DNA of 64,000 nucleotides from Sphingomonas paeninsulae (GCF_003660165.1 NZ_CP032829.1:1550001-1614000), one strand, 5' to 3'; positions 25,596 through 36,747 are shown, counted from the stretch's first letter. Numbers and translations are program-made. The notes: generated by a model from the letters alone, not told the origin.

Positions 25596-28500
25596 ATGAT
25601 TTCGTTTTTCCGCGGGCGTTTGCTCGCCTCCTCGCTGTTTGTTGGCGCTGTTGCTGTAACAGGACCGGCTTTTAGCCAGGCGGCGAACAGTCCTCTTCGA
25701 TCAGCAAACACAGAGGCCGAGGACGCTGACGGCTTAATTATCGTAACCGGTTCGCGCATTCCACGGGCGGCATATGACAATAATCAACCCACGATTACGA
25801 CATCTGGTGCGCTACTTGATGAGCGGGCTATTACTACGGTGGCGCAAGCTCTTAATCAGACGCCCGGCTTTGGCATTGCTGACAGTTCGCTGGTCGGCAA
25901 CCAAGGTAACGGGTTCGGCGTTGGCCAAAGCTTCGTGAATCTTTACTCGCTGGGATCTCAGCGCACGCTGACGTTGGTAAACGGTCGCCGCTTTGTCGGC
26001 GCTAACCCGGCAAGTGTCTTTTCGTTCGCCGGCAGTGGCACACAGGTCGATTTGAACGTTATCCCGACCAAACTGATCGAAAGAGTTGAGACGATCGGGA
26101 TCGGTGGAGCGCCGATCTATGGTGCGGATGCGATTGCCGGAACCGTTAACATTATACTTAAGAAAAAGTTCAATGGGTTGGATCTCGATGCCCAGAGTGG
26201 CATCAGCAATCAGGCCGATCTGTTCAACTGGCGTGTCAGAGGTCTCGCAGGAACTGATTTCGCTGGCGGGCGCGGTAACTTCACGGCAGTTGCAGAATAT
26301 GTTTCGTCGGATGGACTGCTCGGTAATGAGCGGGCGTCCATCCGCGCTCAAAATGGTTTCATTGCGCCACTCGATCCGAATTCTCACTTTTCGCAGGTTC
26401 TGGCGGGAAACCTTCGCACTTTCCTAGGCACGCCTGGGGGCAATCCCTATATTTTTAATGGTGCCCCTCTAGGCCCAGGTAGCAGTATTGTTGATGCCAA
26501 TGGAGGCTTTGTTCGCTTCGGCCCCAACGGCAACCTTGTCCCATTTAACACGGGCACGCCAACGGCCGATCCGACAACATTTCTTGGAGGCGATAATCTC
26601 AATGCCGCAGATATAACGAATCTTGCAGTCAACAGTGAGCGCATTAATACTGCCGCCTTTATCAACTATGATCTGACCGACTCGGTTCACGCATTTGCTG
26701 AGGGTTGGTACTCGAAAAACCGCGCCACCAACCTCGCAGGCCAGCCAGTCTACAACACTGGATTTGCCCAATCCGATCCCGGTAGTTTTAATGTAAACGG
26801 CAACTTCGTCTTTAAGCTGAGTAACCCATATCTCACCGCCCAGGCACGCGATATCATTCGCGCAAATCTTGTCGCAAATGGGCTGCCATCCGGCGATGAT
26901 GCAGACTTTTATGTCGGACGAGCCAATACGGATCTTGTGTCCGGCGTCGCGAAACTGAATCAGGATCTTTATCGTTTCGTCGGTGGATTTAATGGGGATT
27001 TAACCCTGTTTGGCAACAAATGGTCATGGGAGGCTTCGGGAAATTATGGACGGACGCGTAGCGAATCCATCACACCGACGCTTGTAGAGCCCAATCTGCG
27101 TCGTGCTTTGAATGTCACGACAAACGCTGCGGGACAGATTGTCTGTGCGCCCTTCGCACCGGATCCGAACGACCCGACTGCTCCGCCGAACACCCCAGAA
27201 TATAGTGGCACGATTTCGACAACTTGTACTCCACTTAATCTGTTTGGTAACGGCGCTCCCAGCCAGGCCGCGCGAGATTACATAACCACGAATGCTCGGA
27301 CGGTGGCTATCACCAGTCAACGTGATTTTCTCGCAACGATAACTGGCGCTATCGTGAGTCTCCCGGGCGGCGATCTGGCTGCTTCGTTGGGTTATGAAAA
27401 TCGTCGCGAATATTCGAGCTTCCAGCCGGACACATTTTACACTGCCGCCCTCGGGCGTTCAGCGGCAATAGTTCCCTTAGCTGGCTCTTATACCACCAAC
27501 GAGGTTTTCGGCGAAGTGCGAGTGCCTTTGATCAGTCCGGCGATGGAGGTGTCTTTTATTCATGCGCTTGAAGCAAACGCTGCTGGTCGCTGGGTGGACA
27601 ATTCGGTCGCGGGTAAAGCATTTACTTGGACGGCCGGCGGACGTTTTGCACCAACCCGCGATCTGGCGATCCGGGGTAATTTCACACGTTCTATTCGTGC
27701 GCCAGCAGCCACTGAACTGTTCGCCGCAAATCAGCCGGCGTTCGACGGGGGTTTTGATCCCTGTGATAGGCGGAGTTTAAGCAGCGGTCCTAATCCCGCA
27801 ACGCGTCAGGCCAACTGCGCGGCAGCGGGACTTCCAACAAATTTTGTGTCATTAATCACTCGAGCGGCGGTGCCAATTAACGTAATCGGCAATCGAAATC
27901 TTCAGAATGAAGTTGCCAACAGTTGGACTATCGGCGCAGTTCTTCAACCTCGTTTCGTACCAAATCTATCGCTCTCGATCGACTATATTAGCATAAATCT
28001 GCGCCAAACCATTGTAGCGTCTTCGGCGCGCGATGTTCTGTCAGGTTGCTATGATGCAAATGACTATCCAAACAATGTCTACTGCTCATTGATTACACGT
28101 AGCAACGCGGCAAGTAATTTCGGACAGGTTTTGACTCTCGATGAGCCATATATCAATCAGGGCGGACGTGTATTCCGTTCGATACAAGCTGTTTTGGACT
28201 ATCGAGTTGCTCTTCCTCGATCGATTGGCATGCTCACTCTGGGGCGAATTATCAGCACCTGATCAAACAATATACGATCGTGAGCGATGCGTCCGGGGCG
28301 ACTCAGACGCGGGGCAATATCGGTAGCAGCATCGATCAGGCAAGCGTTCAGGCAACACTCGACACAGGGTCTGCCAGTTGGTTCAATCAGGTTCGTATTA
28401 TTGGGCCAGCTTTGTTCGATGCAAGTGAACCAGCCGGAACAAGGGATATTCCCGGCGTTCCTACATATGTGGTCTGGAACACAAGTTTGGCTCTGAAAGC

Positions 28501-28648
28501 CGGAGAGAAGTTTGTCATCCGCTTCAATGTCGATAATGTCACGAACCGCGGTTTGCCATTCCCGGCCGCAGGCAGCACGGCTCAGAATGTTTATACAGAA
28601 GGCCTGTTTGGCCGGACGTATTCGATTGGCGTGAACGTAAAATACTGA
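25596..28648 (+). pseudogene. TonB-dependent outer-membrane receptor 1, single-base frameshift
   Basis: Would encode about 1017 residues: signal peptide (MISFFRGRLLASSLFVGAVA), the DGLIIVTGSRIPR start of the plug domain, RTLTLVNGRRF, GAPIYGADAIAGTVNI, and a long beta-barrel. The frame stops at 28260-28262 after LTLGRIIST. One frame over, LGANYQHLIKQYTIVSDASG continues to a proper barrel end, GRTYSIGVNVKY. One extra G in the GGGG run at 28241-28244 joins them exactly. ATG 25596 has AGAGAG upstream and starts the signal peptide. Codon use is more A/T-rich than in neighbours. Substrate is unknown. Confidence 0.82.
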
Positions 28649-28668
28649 CCTTGATATCTAATTGAGAG

Positions 28669-28696
28669 GGGGCGCCGAGCGATCGGCGCCCCTTTT
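28669..28696 (+). terminator. Rho-independent terminator after TonB receptor 1
   Basis: Perfect 10-bp stem GGGGCGCCGA (28669-28678) / TCGGCGCCCC (28683-28692), loop GCGA, then TTTT. It lies 21 bases after the receptor stop codon. It also faces the end of the convergent gene at 28727. Confidence 0.9.
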
Positions 28697-28726
28697 CTGT
28701 TCGGCCACCTTCTTGTTCAACGAGGG

Positions 28727-29275
28727 TCATGCTACCCGCTTGACCCGAAAAGCTGGGCGGCCATTGACGCTCATCTTGTAGCTTCCCATCAGGCCGCGTT
28801 TGACCGTGACCTTGTTCGTCGCCTTCAGCGATACGCCAAGCGGCACTTCATCGGTCTGCAGCCAGACTGATCCATCCTCGAGCGTCACGCGCCAATTGCC
28901 AAAACTCTCTTGTGCGGCCGATGCGATAACTCCGTCTAACTGGGTAACCGCGTTGGAGTCCGTCGCATCCCCGGTAAACAGCCCGAGACTGGGCAGTTCT
29001 AGACCAAAGAGCGAGGACTGCGCTTTTCGTACGCTGGTCTTATCGACAACATAAACATTCTTAGTCGCTATGGCCGTGCTCAGTTCAGCAACCGCAAGAT
29101 CGTAACATGACAGGCGCTGTGCATTGTCGGTCAACTGTCGACATTTCGCCAGGGCAGTAATCGGGGCCGGCGTTTCGACAGTTGCGGTCTTGGCCCGATC
29201 CCGCGCAATCGCGGAGTTAATCCCGAACGGAACCGCCAGCAGTACCGCAGCCATTGGTAAAAATTTCGTGTTCAT
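28727..29275 (-). CDS. Exported protein of unknown function
   Basis: 182 residues with a signal peptide (MNTKFLPMAAVLLAVPFGINSAIA). The mature protein has CRQLTDNAQRLSCYDLAV, a C-x3-D-x3-RLxCYD motif found in many small sphingomonad exported proteins. The C-terminus looks like a compact beta domain (NWRVTLEDGSVWLQTDEVPLGVSLKATNKVTVKRGLMGSYKMSVNG). A role is not assigned. It lies between two TonB-dependent receptor genes but on the other strand. ATG 29275 is chosen because the signal peptide starts there; the frame is open to 29323. Confidence 0.6.
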   Translation of the reverse strand: MNTKFLPMAAVLLAVPFGINSAIARDRAKTATVETPAPITALAKCRQLTDNAQRLSCYDLAVAELSTAIATKNVYVVDKTSVRKAQSSLFGLELPSLGLFTGDATDSNAVTQLDGVIASAAQESFGNWRVTLEDGSVWLQTDEVPLGVSLKATNKVTVKRGLMGSYKMSVNGRPAFRVKRVA

Positions 29276-29500
29276 TTTCAAGCTCTTCCCCTGAATGGCG
29301 CTGGTGCATCTGCGGATGGACACATCGTCTTGTGTAACAATGTGTTGCCGGGATGCAACATGGGTTCACAAAAGCAACCCTTTTGCCGCCGAAGCATTGC
29401 GTAATGAAACGTTCATAAACTACTTCTTCGTCATGAGCGCCGATGAGCAACATCATCGACGTATGAATTTCGGCAAAAATGCCGACCTAAGGGGAATATC

Positions 29501-32500
29501 ATGAGCAGCAATCTATTCAGGACTCGCCTTCTCGCGACGTCGATGATCGCGGGCGTTGCCCTCATATCATCGCCTGTTTTTGCACAGACGACCACTAGCG
29601 TACCTGCGCCCTCTGAGCCTGCCGAGGCTAGTGCGCCTGATGATACCGGTGGCACCATCATCGTGACCGGTTCACGCCTTCAGCAGCCTAACCTCACGTC
29701 AGCTAGTCCGGTCACATTCGTAAATGCGGCCGATATCAAATTGCAGGGCGCTACTCGACTCGAGGATGTGCTCAACCAGCTGCCGCAAGTTTCACCGCAA
29801 CAAGGTTCGGCAGTATCAAACGGGTCTGACGGCACAGCAACACTCAATTTGCGTAACCTAGGTGACCGCCGCACTCTCGTTCTAGTCAATGGTCGCCGCC
29901 TCAATCCCGGTGCGCCGTCTTCTGGGGCAGGCGGAAGCTCGGCGGCCGACATCAACGCGGTTCCCGCGATTCTGGTGAAGCGGATCGACGTACTGACCGG
30001 CGGCGCATCATCGGTTTACGGCTCTGACGCAATTGCCGGTGTTGTGAACTTCGTCCTCGACACCGACTACACTGGACTGAGTTTCGATACGAACTACGGC
30101 GTATATAATCACGACAACTCGTCGACTTATTTTCAGGGCTTGAATACCGCGGCGGGTTATCCGTCGCCAACGGGTCTCGAAACGAGCGGCGCGCAGTTCG
30201 ATATATCCATGAAAATGGGCGTCGCCACATCGGACGATAAAGGCCATATCGTGGCTTACGCAGGATATCGTAAGATCAATGCACTTGATCAATCCTCGCG
30301 CGATTACAGTGCCTGTGGCTTGGCATCCGTTGCGAGCGGTGGATTCAGGTGCACAGGTTCATCCAACTCATTCCCTGCTAACTTCTCGCTTGGAAATAAC
30401 GGCTTTTTCGGGGTGGGTCCGAACGGCACGGTAAATGACGGAAATCTGTACAATGCGAATCCGCTTAACTACTTTCAGCGCCCGGATAAGCGGTATGTGG
30501 CTGGGTTCTTAGGCCATTATGAAATTAGCGATGCGATAAAGCCTTACGTTGAATTCAGCTTCATGGATGACCGGACCACAGCTCAGATCGCACCATCTGG
30601 CCTCTTTCTTGGATCGGGCAGCGTCTCGACACTGAACTGCAACAACCCGTTGTTTTCCGCTGCCGAGGCTGCGCTAATTTGCGCACCTAACAATCTCGTT
30701 TCCAACCCCGATGGGTCGGCTGTAAACTACACCAACCCTGATGGTACTACCTATAACCGTGCAGTCGCAACTATCGGACGGCGCGATGTCGAAGGTGGCG
30801 GTCGCCAGGCTGACTATCGCCATACCAATTACCGCGTTGTCCTCGGCTCAAAGGGCGATCTTGCTCCAGGCATTTCATATGATGTCTATGGGCAGTTTGG
30901 TGCCACCACGATGGCGCTGAATTATAAGAACGAGTTTTCGCTGTCTCGCGCTACGAAGGCGACCGATGTCATAACGGATACACGACCTGGATCGGCAACT
31001 TTGGGCCAGCCGGTTTGCCGTTCGGTGGTCGATGGATCGGATCCGAATTGTATTCCTTTGAACATCTTCGCATCGGGCGCGCTTTCTCCGCAGTCGCTCG
31101 CCTATGTGTTGACCCCGGGTTTCCAGACCGGTGAAACCACAGAAAAGATTGTTAGTGGTAGCGTCAATTTTCTTGGTGGTAACTATGGCATCCAGTCACC
31201 TTTTGCAGATGACGGCATCGGCCTGAGCGTTGGCGCTGAATATCGGAAGGAATCTGTTCGAGTTGATGTCGATCAGGCTTTCGCATCCGGGGATTTGACG
31301 GGACAAGGTGGCCCGACGCAGAGCATAAATGGCAGCTTTTCTGTAAAAGAGGTTTTTGCCGAACTTCAGATTCCTGTCGTAAGCCACAAGCCGTTCTTCG
31401 ACGAATTGACCCTCAACGGTGGCTTCCGTTATTCGGACTACACCACCTCGGGGTCGGTCACCTCTTACAAGGGTGAACTCGTCTGGGCACCGATCCATGA
31501 CATTCGCTTCCGTGGTGGCTACAACCGTGCCGTTCGTGCACCTAACACTCAGGAATTGTTTGCGACTCAGGTCTTGGGTCTGGGTGGCTCGATTGATCCC
31601 TGCGCAAATGACCCGGATAGCGGCCATCCTGCAGATACAGCAGCGCAGTGTGCCCGAACGGGTGTGACTGCCGCACAATATGGAAACATCCGTGCGAACA
31701 CGTCCGGCCAATATCAGGACATCGAGGGCGGCAATCTCAATCTTAAGCCCGAAAAAGCTGACACCTTTACGGCAGGCGTCATTCTACAGCCTACTTTCCT
31801 GCCTGGTTTCACGCTCTCGGTCGATGCATTCAGCATTAAGATAAAAGACGTTATCGGTGTGGTGGGTGCGGATACGATCGTCAACCAATGCGCTCTCAAC
31901 GGCGATCCAGCACTTTGCTCGCTGGTTCACCGCGATGGTACGGGTTCGTTGTGGCTCACACCCAACGGCTACACTCTCAATACCAACGTGAATTCCGGTT
32001 CACTAAAGACACGCGGTATTGATGTCGCCGGGGCCTACACGCTTCGCACAGACAAGGTTGGTACTATTGGTCTGACGGTCAACGGTACTTACACCGACGA
32101 AGTGCGATCACAGAAGGCGGGTGCCGATTTCAATTGTATTGGTTTGTACGGTGGCCAGTGCGGCTTCCCGCAATCCAAGTGGCGGCATACAGCGCGTGTG
32201 ACCTGGACTTTGCCAGTAGGTCTTGGACTTTCTGCTCGCTGGAGGTATTTCTCGAAGGTGCGTTACGAGGCGTCGTCCGACCAGCCTGATCTTGCTGGAT
32301 CGTTCAATCCTGCAGATGAGAAGATCGGAGCCCAGAGCTACTTCGATCTGACAGCAACCGCGCGGGTTGCCGATCGTTTCTCGTTCCGGATCGGTGCCAA
32401 TAACATTTTCGACAAGAGCCCTCCAATCCTCAGCCAGACAGCGGCGCCGATCTCATCTTTCGGTAACGGCAACACTTACCCAACAGTATATGATGCCAAT

Positions 32501-32539
32501 GGCCGCTATATCTTTGTCGGTGTCACTCTCGACATGTAA
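29501..32539 (+). CDS. TonB-dependent outer-membrane receptor 2
   Basis: 1012 residues with signal peptide (to about SSPVFAQ). The plug domain begins GTIIVTGSRLQQPN near residue 52 and includes VLNQLPQV, LVLVNGRRLNPG and SSVYGSDAIAGVVNFV. The long extracellular-loop-rich barrel ends near GRYIFVGVTLDM; the last residue is Met rather than the usual aromatic. AGGGGA lies 7 bases before ATG. Substrate is not evident. It is similar in size and domain layout to receptor 1, 0.9 kb upstream, so the two may be diverged duplicates. Downstream is a sulfotransferase fragment that may once have been its neighbour. Confidence 0.88.
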   Translation: MSSNLFRTRLLATSMIAGVALISSPVFAQTTTSVPAPSEPAEASAPDDTGGTIIVTGSRLQQPNLTSASPVTFVNAADIKLQGATRLEDVLNQLPQVSPQQGSAVSNGSDGTATLNLRNLGDRRTLVLVNGRRLNPGAPSSGAGGSSAADINAVPAILVKRIDVLTGGASSVYGSDAIAGVVNFVLDTDYTGLSFDTNYGVYNHDNSSTYFQGLNTAAGYPSPTGLETSGAQFDISMKMGVATSDDKGHIVAYAGYRKINALDQSSRDYSACGLASVASGGFRCTGSSNSFPANFSLGNNGFFGVGPNGTVNDGNLYNANPLNYFQRPDKRYVAGFLGHYEISDAIKPYVEFSFMDDRTTAQIAPSGLFLGSGSVSTLNCNNPLFSAAEAALICAPNNLVSNPDGSAVNYTNPDGTTYNRAVATIGRRDVEGGGRQADYRHTNYRVVLGSKGDLAPGISYDVYGQFGATTMALNYKNEFSLSRATKATDVITDTRPGSATLGQPVCRSVVDGSDPNCIPLNIFASGALSPQSLAYVLTPGFQTGETTEKIVSGSVNFLGGNYGIQSPFADDGIGLSVGAEYRKESVRVDVDQAFASGDLTGQGGPTQSINGSFSVKEVFAELQIPVVSHKPFFDELTLNGGFRYSDYTTSGSVTSYKGELVWAPIHDIRFRGGYNRAVRAPNTQELFATQVLGLGGSIDPCANDPDSGHPADTAAQCARTGVTAAQYGNIRANTSGQYQDIEGGNLNLKPEKADTFTAGVILQPTFLPGFTLSVDAFSIKIKDVIGVVGADTIVNQCALNGDPALCSLVHRDGTGSLWLTPNGYTLNTNVNSGSLKTRGIDVAGAYTLRTDKVGTIGLTVNGTYTDEVRSQKAGADFNCIGLYGGQCGFPQSKWRHTARVTWTLPVGLGLSARWRYFSKVRYEASSDQPDLAGSFNPADEKIGAQSYFDLTATARVADRFSFRIGANNIFDKSPPILSQTAAPISSFGNGNTYPTVYDANGRYIFVGVTLDM

Positions 32540-32556
32540 TCGATCCTGACCCAATT

Positions 32557-32590
32557 AAACGGCGGGTTCCCACGGAGCCCGCCGTTTTTT
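32557..32590 (+). terminator. Rho-independent terminator after TonB receptor 2
   Basis: AAACGGCGGG (32557-32566) pairs with CCCGCCGTTT (32578-32587), followed by a run of T. It lies 17 bases after the receptor stop. Confidence 0.92.
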
Positions 32591-32799
32591 TATGTGTGAT
32601 ATGGTACTTGTTTGCTCATCGAGCACCCGGATAAGCAATTCGGAGGCCTGCAAAACTCGCTGACTCGTTGGCGGTGTAAAGTGATTTTAAGCAAGCTAGG
32701 CACCTCCATCAACCGCGTGATTTGAGGCGCTGGCAGTCGAAGTGCTCAGACGGAGCGATCCTATGATCGCTGAAGGCCTGATATTGGATTATTATCGGT

Positions 32800-33548
32800 C
32801 TATTTGGGCTCCGATTGCCAACTTCAGGCGCACTTATCCTGCTGCAGTCCGCCGTTCGTGGAAGATCAGGCGCTTCATGTTGTAAGCCAGATTGACGAGG
32901 GTGATCCTGGCCTCGGCACGCTTGATACCGATGGTGCGGATGAAGAGTGCCATATGCGCCTTTTCTTGCGCGAAGACATGTTCGACCGGTGCGCGTATTT
33001 TGGACTTGGTCCGGTTGGCAGCGCGCAACGCTTCTGAGCGGGGTTTGCCCTTCGGCTTCTTGCGACGGATGCGGCTCACCCGGCCCTTGGACTTGAGCCA
33101 GGCTTCGTTGCCCTTCGACCGGTAGGCGGTGTCGGCCCAGACGTCGGACGCGGTGTTGTCGGTCGTCACCACTTCCCTGAGCTGTGATCCATCATGGCGG
33201 GCGCCATGGGTGACCACTGATTTGCGGATGAAGCCGAAGCGCTGGTCGATGGCGATATGGTTCTTGTAGCCAAAACTCGGGATCGCGATGTCGATCTGCT
33301 GTTTGCCAGCCACTGCGGTGCGGGCTTTGGCAAACTTCACGGTCCAGCGTGCATCCACGTCCTTTTGCGCTGCCTTTGCGGGTTTGTTGGGCCAGCTCAT
33401 CGGCTGTCTTGCCCACCTTGATAGCATCCTTCTCCTCTTGGGTGTTGCGCTGCTTGGGAGCGGCAACAAGCGTTGCGTCAACGATCTGTCCACCCATTGC
33501 AAGATGACCATTGGTGCGCAGCCGGTTGTCGAAGGCATCGAACAGCAC
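32800..33548 (-). mobile_element. IS5-family insertion sequence remnant
   Basis: Defined by the C-terminal two thirds of an IS5-type DDE transposase (32834-33540). The right side ends abruptly at a sulfotransferase coding sequence near 33541-33550, so the transposase 5' end and that IS terminus are missing. The left terminus could not be placed; no inverted repeat partner remains and the 32590-32833 stretch has no other recognisable gene. Such a one-ended remnant points to an adjacent deletion or recombination after insertion. Confidence 0.7.
32834..33540 (-). pseudogene. IS5-family transposase, 5'-truncated and frameshifted
   Basis: Upstream part reads LFDAFDNRLRTNGHLAMGG and QIVDATLVAAPKQRNTQEEK; after a frame change the rest reads AQKDVDARWTVKFAKA, FGYKNHIAIDQRFGFIR, ASDVWADTAYRSKGNEAWL and VEHVFAQEKAHMALFIRTIG. 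VDAT and the ADTAYRS segment carry two of the DDE catalytic acids, and the last part carries the Glu region. One surplus C in the CCC run at 33389-33391 (minus strand) accounts for the shift (ADELA|NKPAKAAQK). About 100-150 N-terminal residues are missing. It is not expected to be functional. Confidence 0.85.
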
Positions 33549-33549
33549 T

Positions 33550-34115
33550 GTGATCGCTATTACAGCGAAGCCGCTCGGTACGTGGATCTGAAAGCTGGGT
33601 CGCTGCTCGTGGACAAGTTCCCAATGCACCTGACTAAAGTCCCTGTGATGCACAGGCTGTTCCCCCACGCGAATTTCATTCTTGCGTTGCGGCACCCCTA
33701 TGACGTTGTTCTCAGCTGTTTTATCACCAGTTTCCGCCTGAACAACGCAATGACAAATTTCCTCGACCTGAAGACCGCCGCCGAAACCTATGACCTTGTC
33801 TTCAACTATTGGGAGCAATGCATAAGCGTCATTCCGACCAACGTTCACGTCTTTCGCTATGAAAGCATGATCGTCGATCGCGAGGCGGAATTGCGCTCCC
33901 TGTTCAAATATCTGGAACTCGATTGGGATGGGTCGGCCCTCGATCATACCAGAACAGCGGTCGATCGTGGGGTCATCTCGACGGCAAGCTATTCGCAGGT
34001 AACCGAACCAATTTATAGCCGCGCGACCGGGCGGTGGGAGCGTTATCGGGAACACATGACCGGTGTGCTCCCGATACTCGCGCCCTGGGCTGAGCGCTTC
34101 GGTTACGAAGCCTGA
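33550..34115 (+). pseudogene. Sulfotransferase, C-terminal fragment truncated by IS5 remnant
   Basis: About 188 codons remain. They start near YYSEAARYVDLKAGSLLVDKFPMHL and include FILALRHPYDVVLSCF, the segment that binds the 3'-phosphate of PAPS, and the terminal TGRWERYREHMTGVLPILAPWAERFGYEA typical of the TPR-linked sulfotransferase family. The 5' PAPS-loop (PKSGTT-type) and any TPR repeats are missing. The open frame continues upstream to 33288, but that part is antisense to the transposase. Intact relatives often lie beside TonB-dependent receptors in sphingomonads (from memory, not checked). Confidence 0.75.
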
Positions 34116-34118
34116 CGT

Positions 34119-36692
34119 CTAGCCGAGCACCAGTCCCCCATCCCCCTCATCGACCTTAATCGTCGACCCGTCCGGCACATCACCGCGCAGGATCGCGTCG
34201 GCCAGCAAGTCTTGCAGATACTTCTGCACCGCCCGCTTTAACGGTCGTGCGCCATAGACCGGGTCATACCCCACGCGCCCGAGCCAAGCCCGTGCGGCAT
34301 CGGTTAGTTCCAGCGTGACTTTGCGATCGGCAAGCAGCTTTTGAACACGCGACACCTGAATATCGACAATAGGCCCCATGTTCGCCTGACTGAGCCGGTG
34401 GAACAGGATGATCTCATCCAGCCGGTTCAAAAACTCGGGCCGGAAATGCCCGCGCACGATCTCCATGACCTGCGGCTCGACACTCGCAACCGTCTGATCG
34501 TCGGGCAGATTGGCGATATACTGACTGCCAAGGTTCGACGTCAGGATAATCAGCGTGTTGGTGAAATCCACCGTGCGCCCCTGACCATCGGTCAGCCGCC
34601 CATCGTCTAGTACCTGAAGCAGCACGTTGAACACGTCCGCGTGCGCCTTCTCCACCTCGTCGAACAGGATTACCTGATAAGGACGACGCCGCACGGCTTC
34701 GGTCAGGACGCCGCCTTCTTCGTAACCGACATAGCCCGGAGGCGCGCCGATCAGACGGGCGACCGAATGCTTTTCCATGAACTCGCTCATGTCGATGCGG
34801 ACCATTGCCGACCCGTCATCGAACAGGAACTCGGCCAGCGCCTTGGTCAGCTCGGTTTTGCCGACGCCCGTTGGCCCCAGAAACAGGAAACTGCCGAGCG
34901 GACGGTTTGGGTCTTGTAACCCGGCCCGCGCGCGGCGGACGGCTGCGGACACGGCCTTGATCGCGTCCTCCTGCCCGATGACGCGCTTGCCGATGACCGA
35001 TTCCATGGCGAGCAGTTTTTCGCGCTCACCCTCCAGCATTCGTTCTACGGGTATGCCGGTCCAGCGCGCGACGATGCCCGCTATGTCGTTGGCGGTCACT
35101 TCCTCGCGCAGCATCGCGCCCGCCGCCGCGCCTTCTGCTTCGGCAAGCTGCTTTTCCAACCCCGGAATCGTGCCATATTGCAGCTCTCCCGCGCGGCCCA
35201 GATCACCCGCCCGCTGCGCCTGCTCTAGCTGGATGCGTGCCGTATCCAAAGATTCCTTCACCTTGGCCTCGGCGTGAATCTTTTCCTTTTCGGCCTGCCA
35301 GCGCGTCGTCAATGCGGCTGACTGTTCCTCCAGATCGGCCTGGTCCTTGCGGATCGTGGTGAGCCGGTCCTTCGACGCCGCATCGGTTTCTTTCTCCAAC
35401 GCCAGCGCCTCGATCTTCATCTGGATAATCCGCCGGTCGAGGTTTTCGATTTCTTCGGGCTTGGATTCGACTTCCATGCGCAGGCGCGACGCGGCCTCGT
35501 CCATCAGGTCGATGGCCTTGTCGGGTAAAAACCGGTCAGTGATGTAACGGTTGCTCAGCGTCGCGGCGGCAACGATTGCGCCGTCGGTGATGCGGACTCC
35601 ATGGTGAAGCTCGTACTTCTCCTTCAATCCGCGCAGGATCGAAACCGTGTCCTCGACCGTCGGTTCGCCCACGAATACCGGCTGAAACCGCCGCTGAAGG
35701 GCAGGATCTTTCTCGACATGCTTGCGATACTCATCAAGCGTGGTCGCGCCGATGCAATGCAATTCGCCGCGCGCCAACGCTGGCTTCAACAGGTTCGACG
35801 CATCCATCGCCCCTTCGCCTTTGCCCGCGCCGATCAGCGTGTGCATCTCGTCGATGAACAGGATGATCTGCCCCTCGGCCCCGCGCACTTCATCAAGCAC
35901 ACCCTTCAGCCGTTCCTCGAACTCGCCACGGTATTTCGCACCCGCGATCAGGCTGCCCATGTCGAGGGCCATCAGATCGCGACCCTTGATGCCATCGGGA
36001 ACGTCGCCGTTCGCGATGCGCAGCGCCAGCCCCTCCGCAATGGCGGTCTTGCCAACGCCGGGTTCACCGATCAGCACGGGGTTATTCTTGGTCCGCCGCG
36101 CAAGAATCTGGATCGTGCGGCGAATTTCCTCGTCGCGACCGATCACCGGGTCGAGCTTACCGTCGCGCGCCGCCTGCGTCAGGTTACGGGCAAATTTCTT
36201 CAGCGCATCGTATCGATCTTCGGACGAGGCCGTGTCAGCCGTGCGACCACCGCGCAGTTCGTTGATCGCGGTGTTCAGTGCATCGGGTTTCAACCCGGCA
36301 GCGGCCAGTGCCTTCCCAGCGGGTGTCGTCATCGCCAGTGTCAGCGCAAGCAACAGCCGCTCGACCGTGACATAAGAATCCCCTGCCTTTTTTGCGACCT
36401 GCTCCGCCCCATCGAGCAATCGAACCAAATCATTGTCCAGTCCCGGTGTCTGCTGAGCGCCACCCCCTGATACCGCGGCATGTTTCGCCAGCGCGGCATC
36501 GGTATCACGCATTGCAATCGCCGGATCGCCGCCTGCTTTGCGGATCAGTCCCGACGCCATCCCCTCGCTGTCCTCAAGCAATGCTTTCAGCAAATGCTCG
36601 GGTGCGATGCGCTGATGATTCATCCGGATGGCAACGGTTTGCGCCGACTGGAGAAAGCCTTTGGCGCGATCGGTAAAAAGTTCGAGGTTCAT
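34119..36692 (-). CDS. clpB: ATP-dependent disaggregase ClpB
   Basis: Heat-shock Hsp100 chaperone that extracts proteins from aggregates with DnaK. 857 residues. It has the N-terminal Clp repeat domain (1-150), first AAA module with Walker [11 protein letters not shown] near 205, the M-domain coiled coil (about 410-530), and second AAA module with Walker [11 protein letters not shown] near 607 and [14 protein letters not shown] after. The full length fits the family. AGGGA lies 6 bases before ATG. A heat-shock-type promoter candidate is just upstream. It converges on the sulfotransferase fragment. Confidence 0.97.
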   Translation of the reverse strand: MNLELFTDRAKGFLQSAQTVAIRMNHQRIAPEHLLKALLEDSEGMASGLIRKAGGDPAIAMRDTDAALAKHAAVSGGGAQQTPGLDNDLVRLLDGAEQVAKKAGDSYVTVERLLLALTLAMTTPAGKALAAAGLKPDALNTAINELRGGRTADTASSEDRYDALKKFARNLTQAARDGKLDPVIGRDEEIRRTIQILARRTKNNPVLIGEPGVGKTAIAEGLALRIANGDVPDGIKGRDLMALDMGSLIAGAKYRGEFEERLKGVLDEVRGAEGQIILFIDEMHTLIGAGKGEGAMDASNLLKPALARGELHCIGATTLDEYRKHVEKDPALQRRFQPVFVGEPTVEDTVSILRGLKEKYELHHGVRITDGAIVAAATLSNRYITDRFLPDKAIDLMDEAASRLRMEVESKPEEIENLDRRIIQMKIEALALEKETDAASKDRLTTIRKDQADLEEQSAALTTRWQAEKEKIHAEAKVKESLDTARIQLEQAQRAGDLGRAGELQYGTIPGLEKQLAEAEGAAAGAMLREEVTANDIAGIVARWTGIPVERMLEGEREKLLAMESVIGKRVIGQEDAIKAVSAAVRRARAGLQDPNRPLGSFLFLGPTGVGKTELTKALAEFLFDDGSAMVRIDMSEFMEKHSVARLIGAPPGYVGYEEGGVLTEAVRRRPYQVILFDEVEKAHADVFNVLLQVLDDGRLTDGQGRTVDFTNTLIILTSNLGSQYIANLPDDQTVASVEPQVMEIVRGHFRPEFLNRLDEIILFHRLSQANMGPIVDIQVSRVQKLLADRKVTLELTDAARAWLGRVGYDPVYGARPLKRAVQKYLQDLLADAILRGDVPDGSTIKVDEGDGGLVLG

Positions 36693-36719
36693 GGTTAGTC
36701 CCTGATTGCGATGCGCCCG

Positions 36720-36747
36720 ATATGGTGTGTCTTATTTATCACACAAG
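36720..36747 (-). promoter_or_regulatory. Candidate RpoH (sigma-32) promoter of clpB
   Basis: On the minus strand CTTGTG (36742-36747) and CACCATAT (36720-36727) are separated by 14 bases. The established sigma-32 consensus is CTTGAA, 13-17 bases, CCCCATnT. The CTTG core and the CATnT core both match. The -10 element is 27 bases upstream of the clpB ATG, leaving a short untranslated leader with the ribosome-binding site. Confidence 0.55.

Noticed and set aside
33386-33395. Programmed frameshift in the IS5 transposase
   Set aside because: Some IS5 groups use one, but this copy is 5'-truncated and the shift corresponds to one surplus C, so decay is simpler.
33288-33549. N-terminal extension of the sulfotransferase
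   Set aside because: This part is antisense to the transposase and lacks the PAPS-loop expected there.
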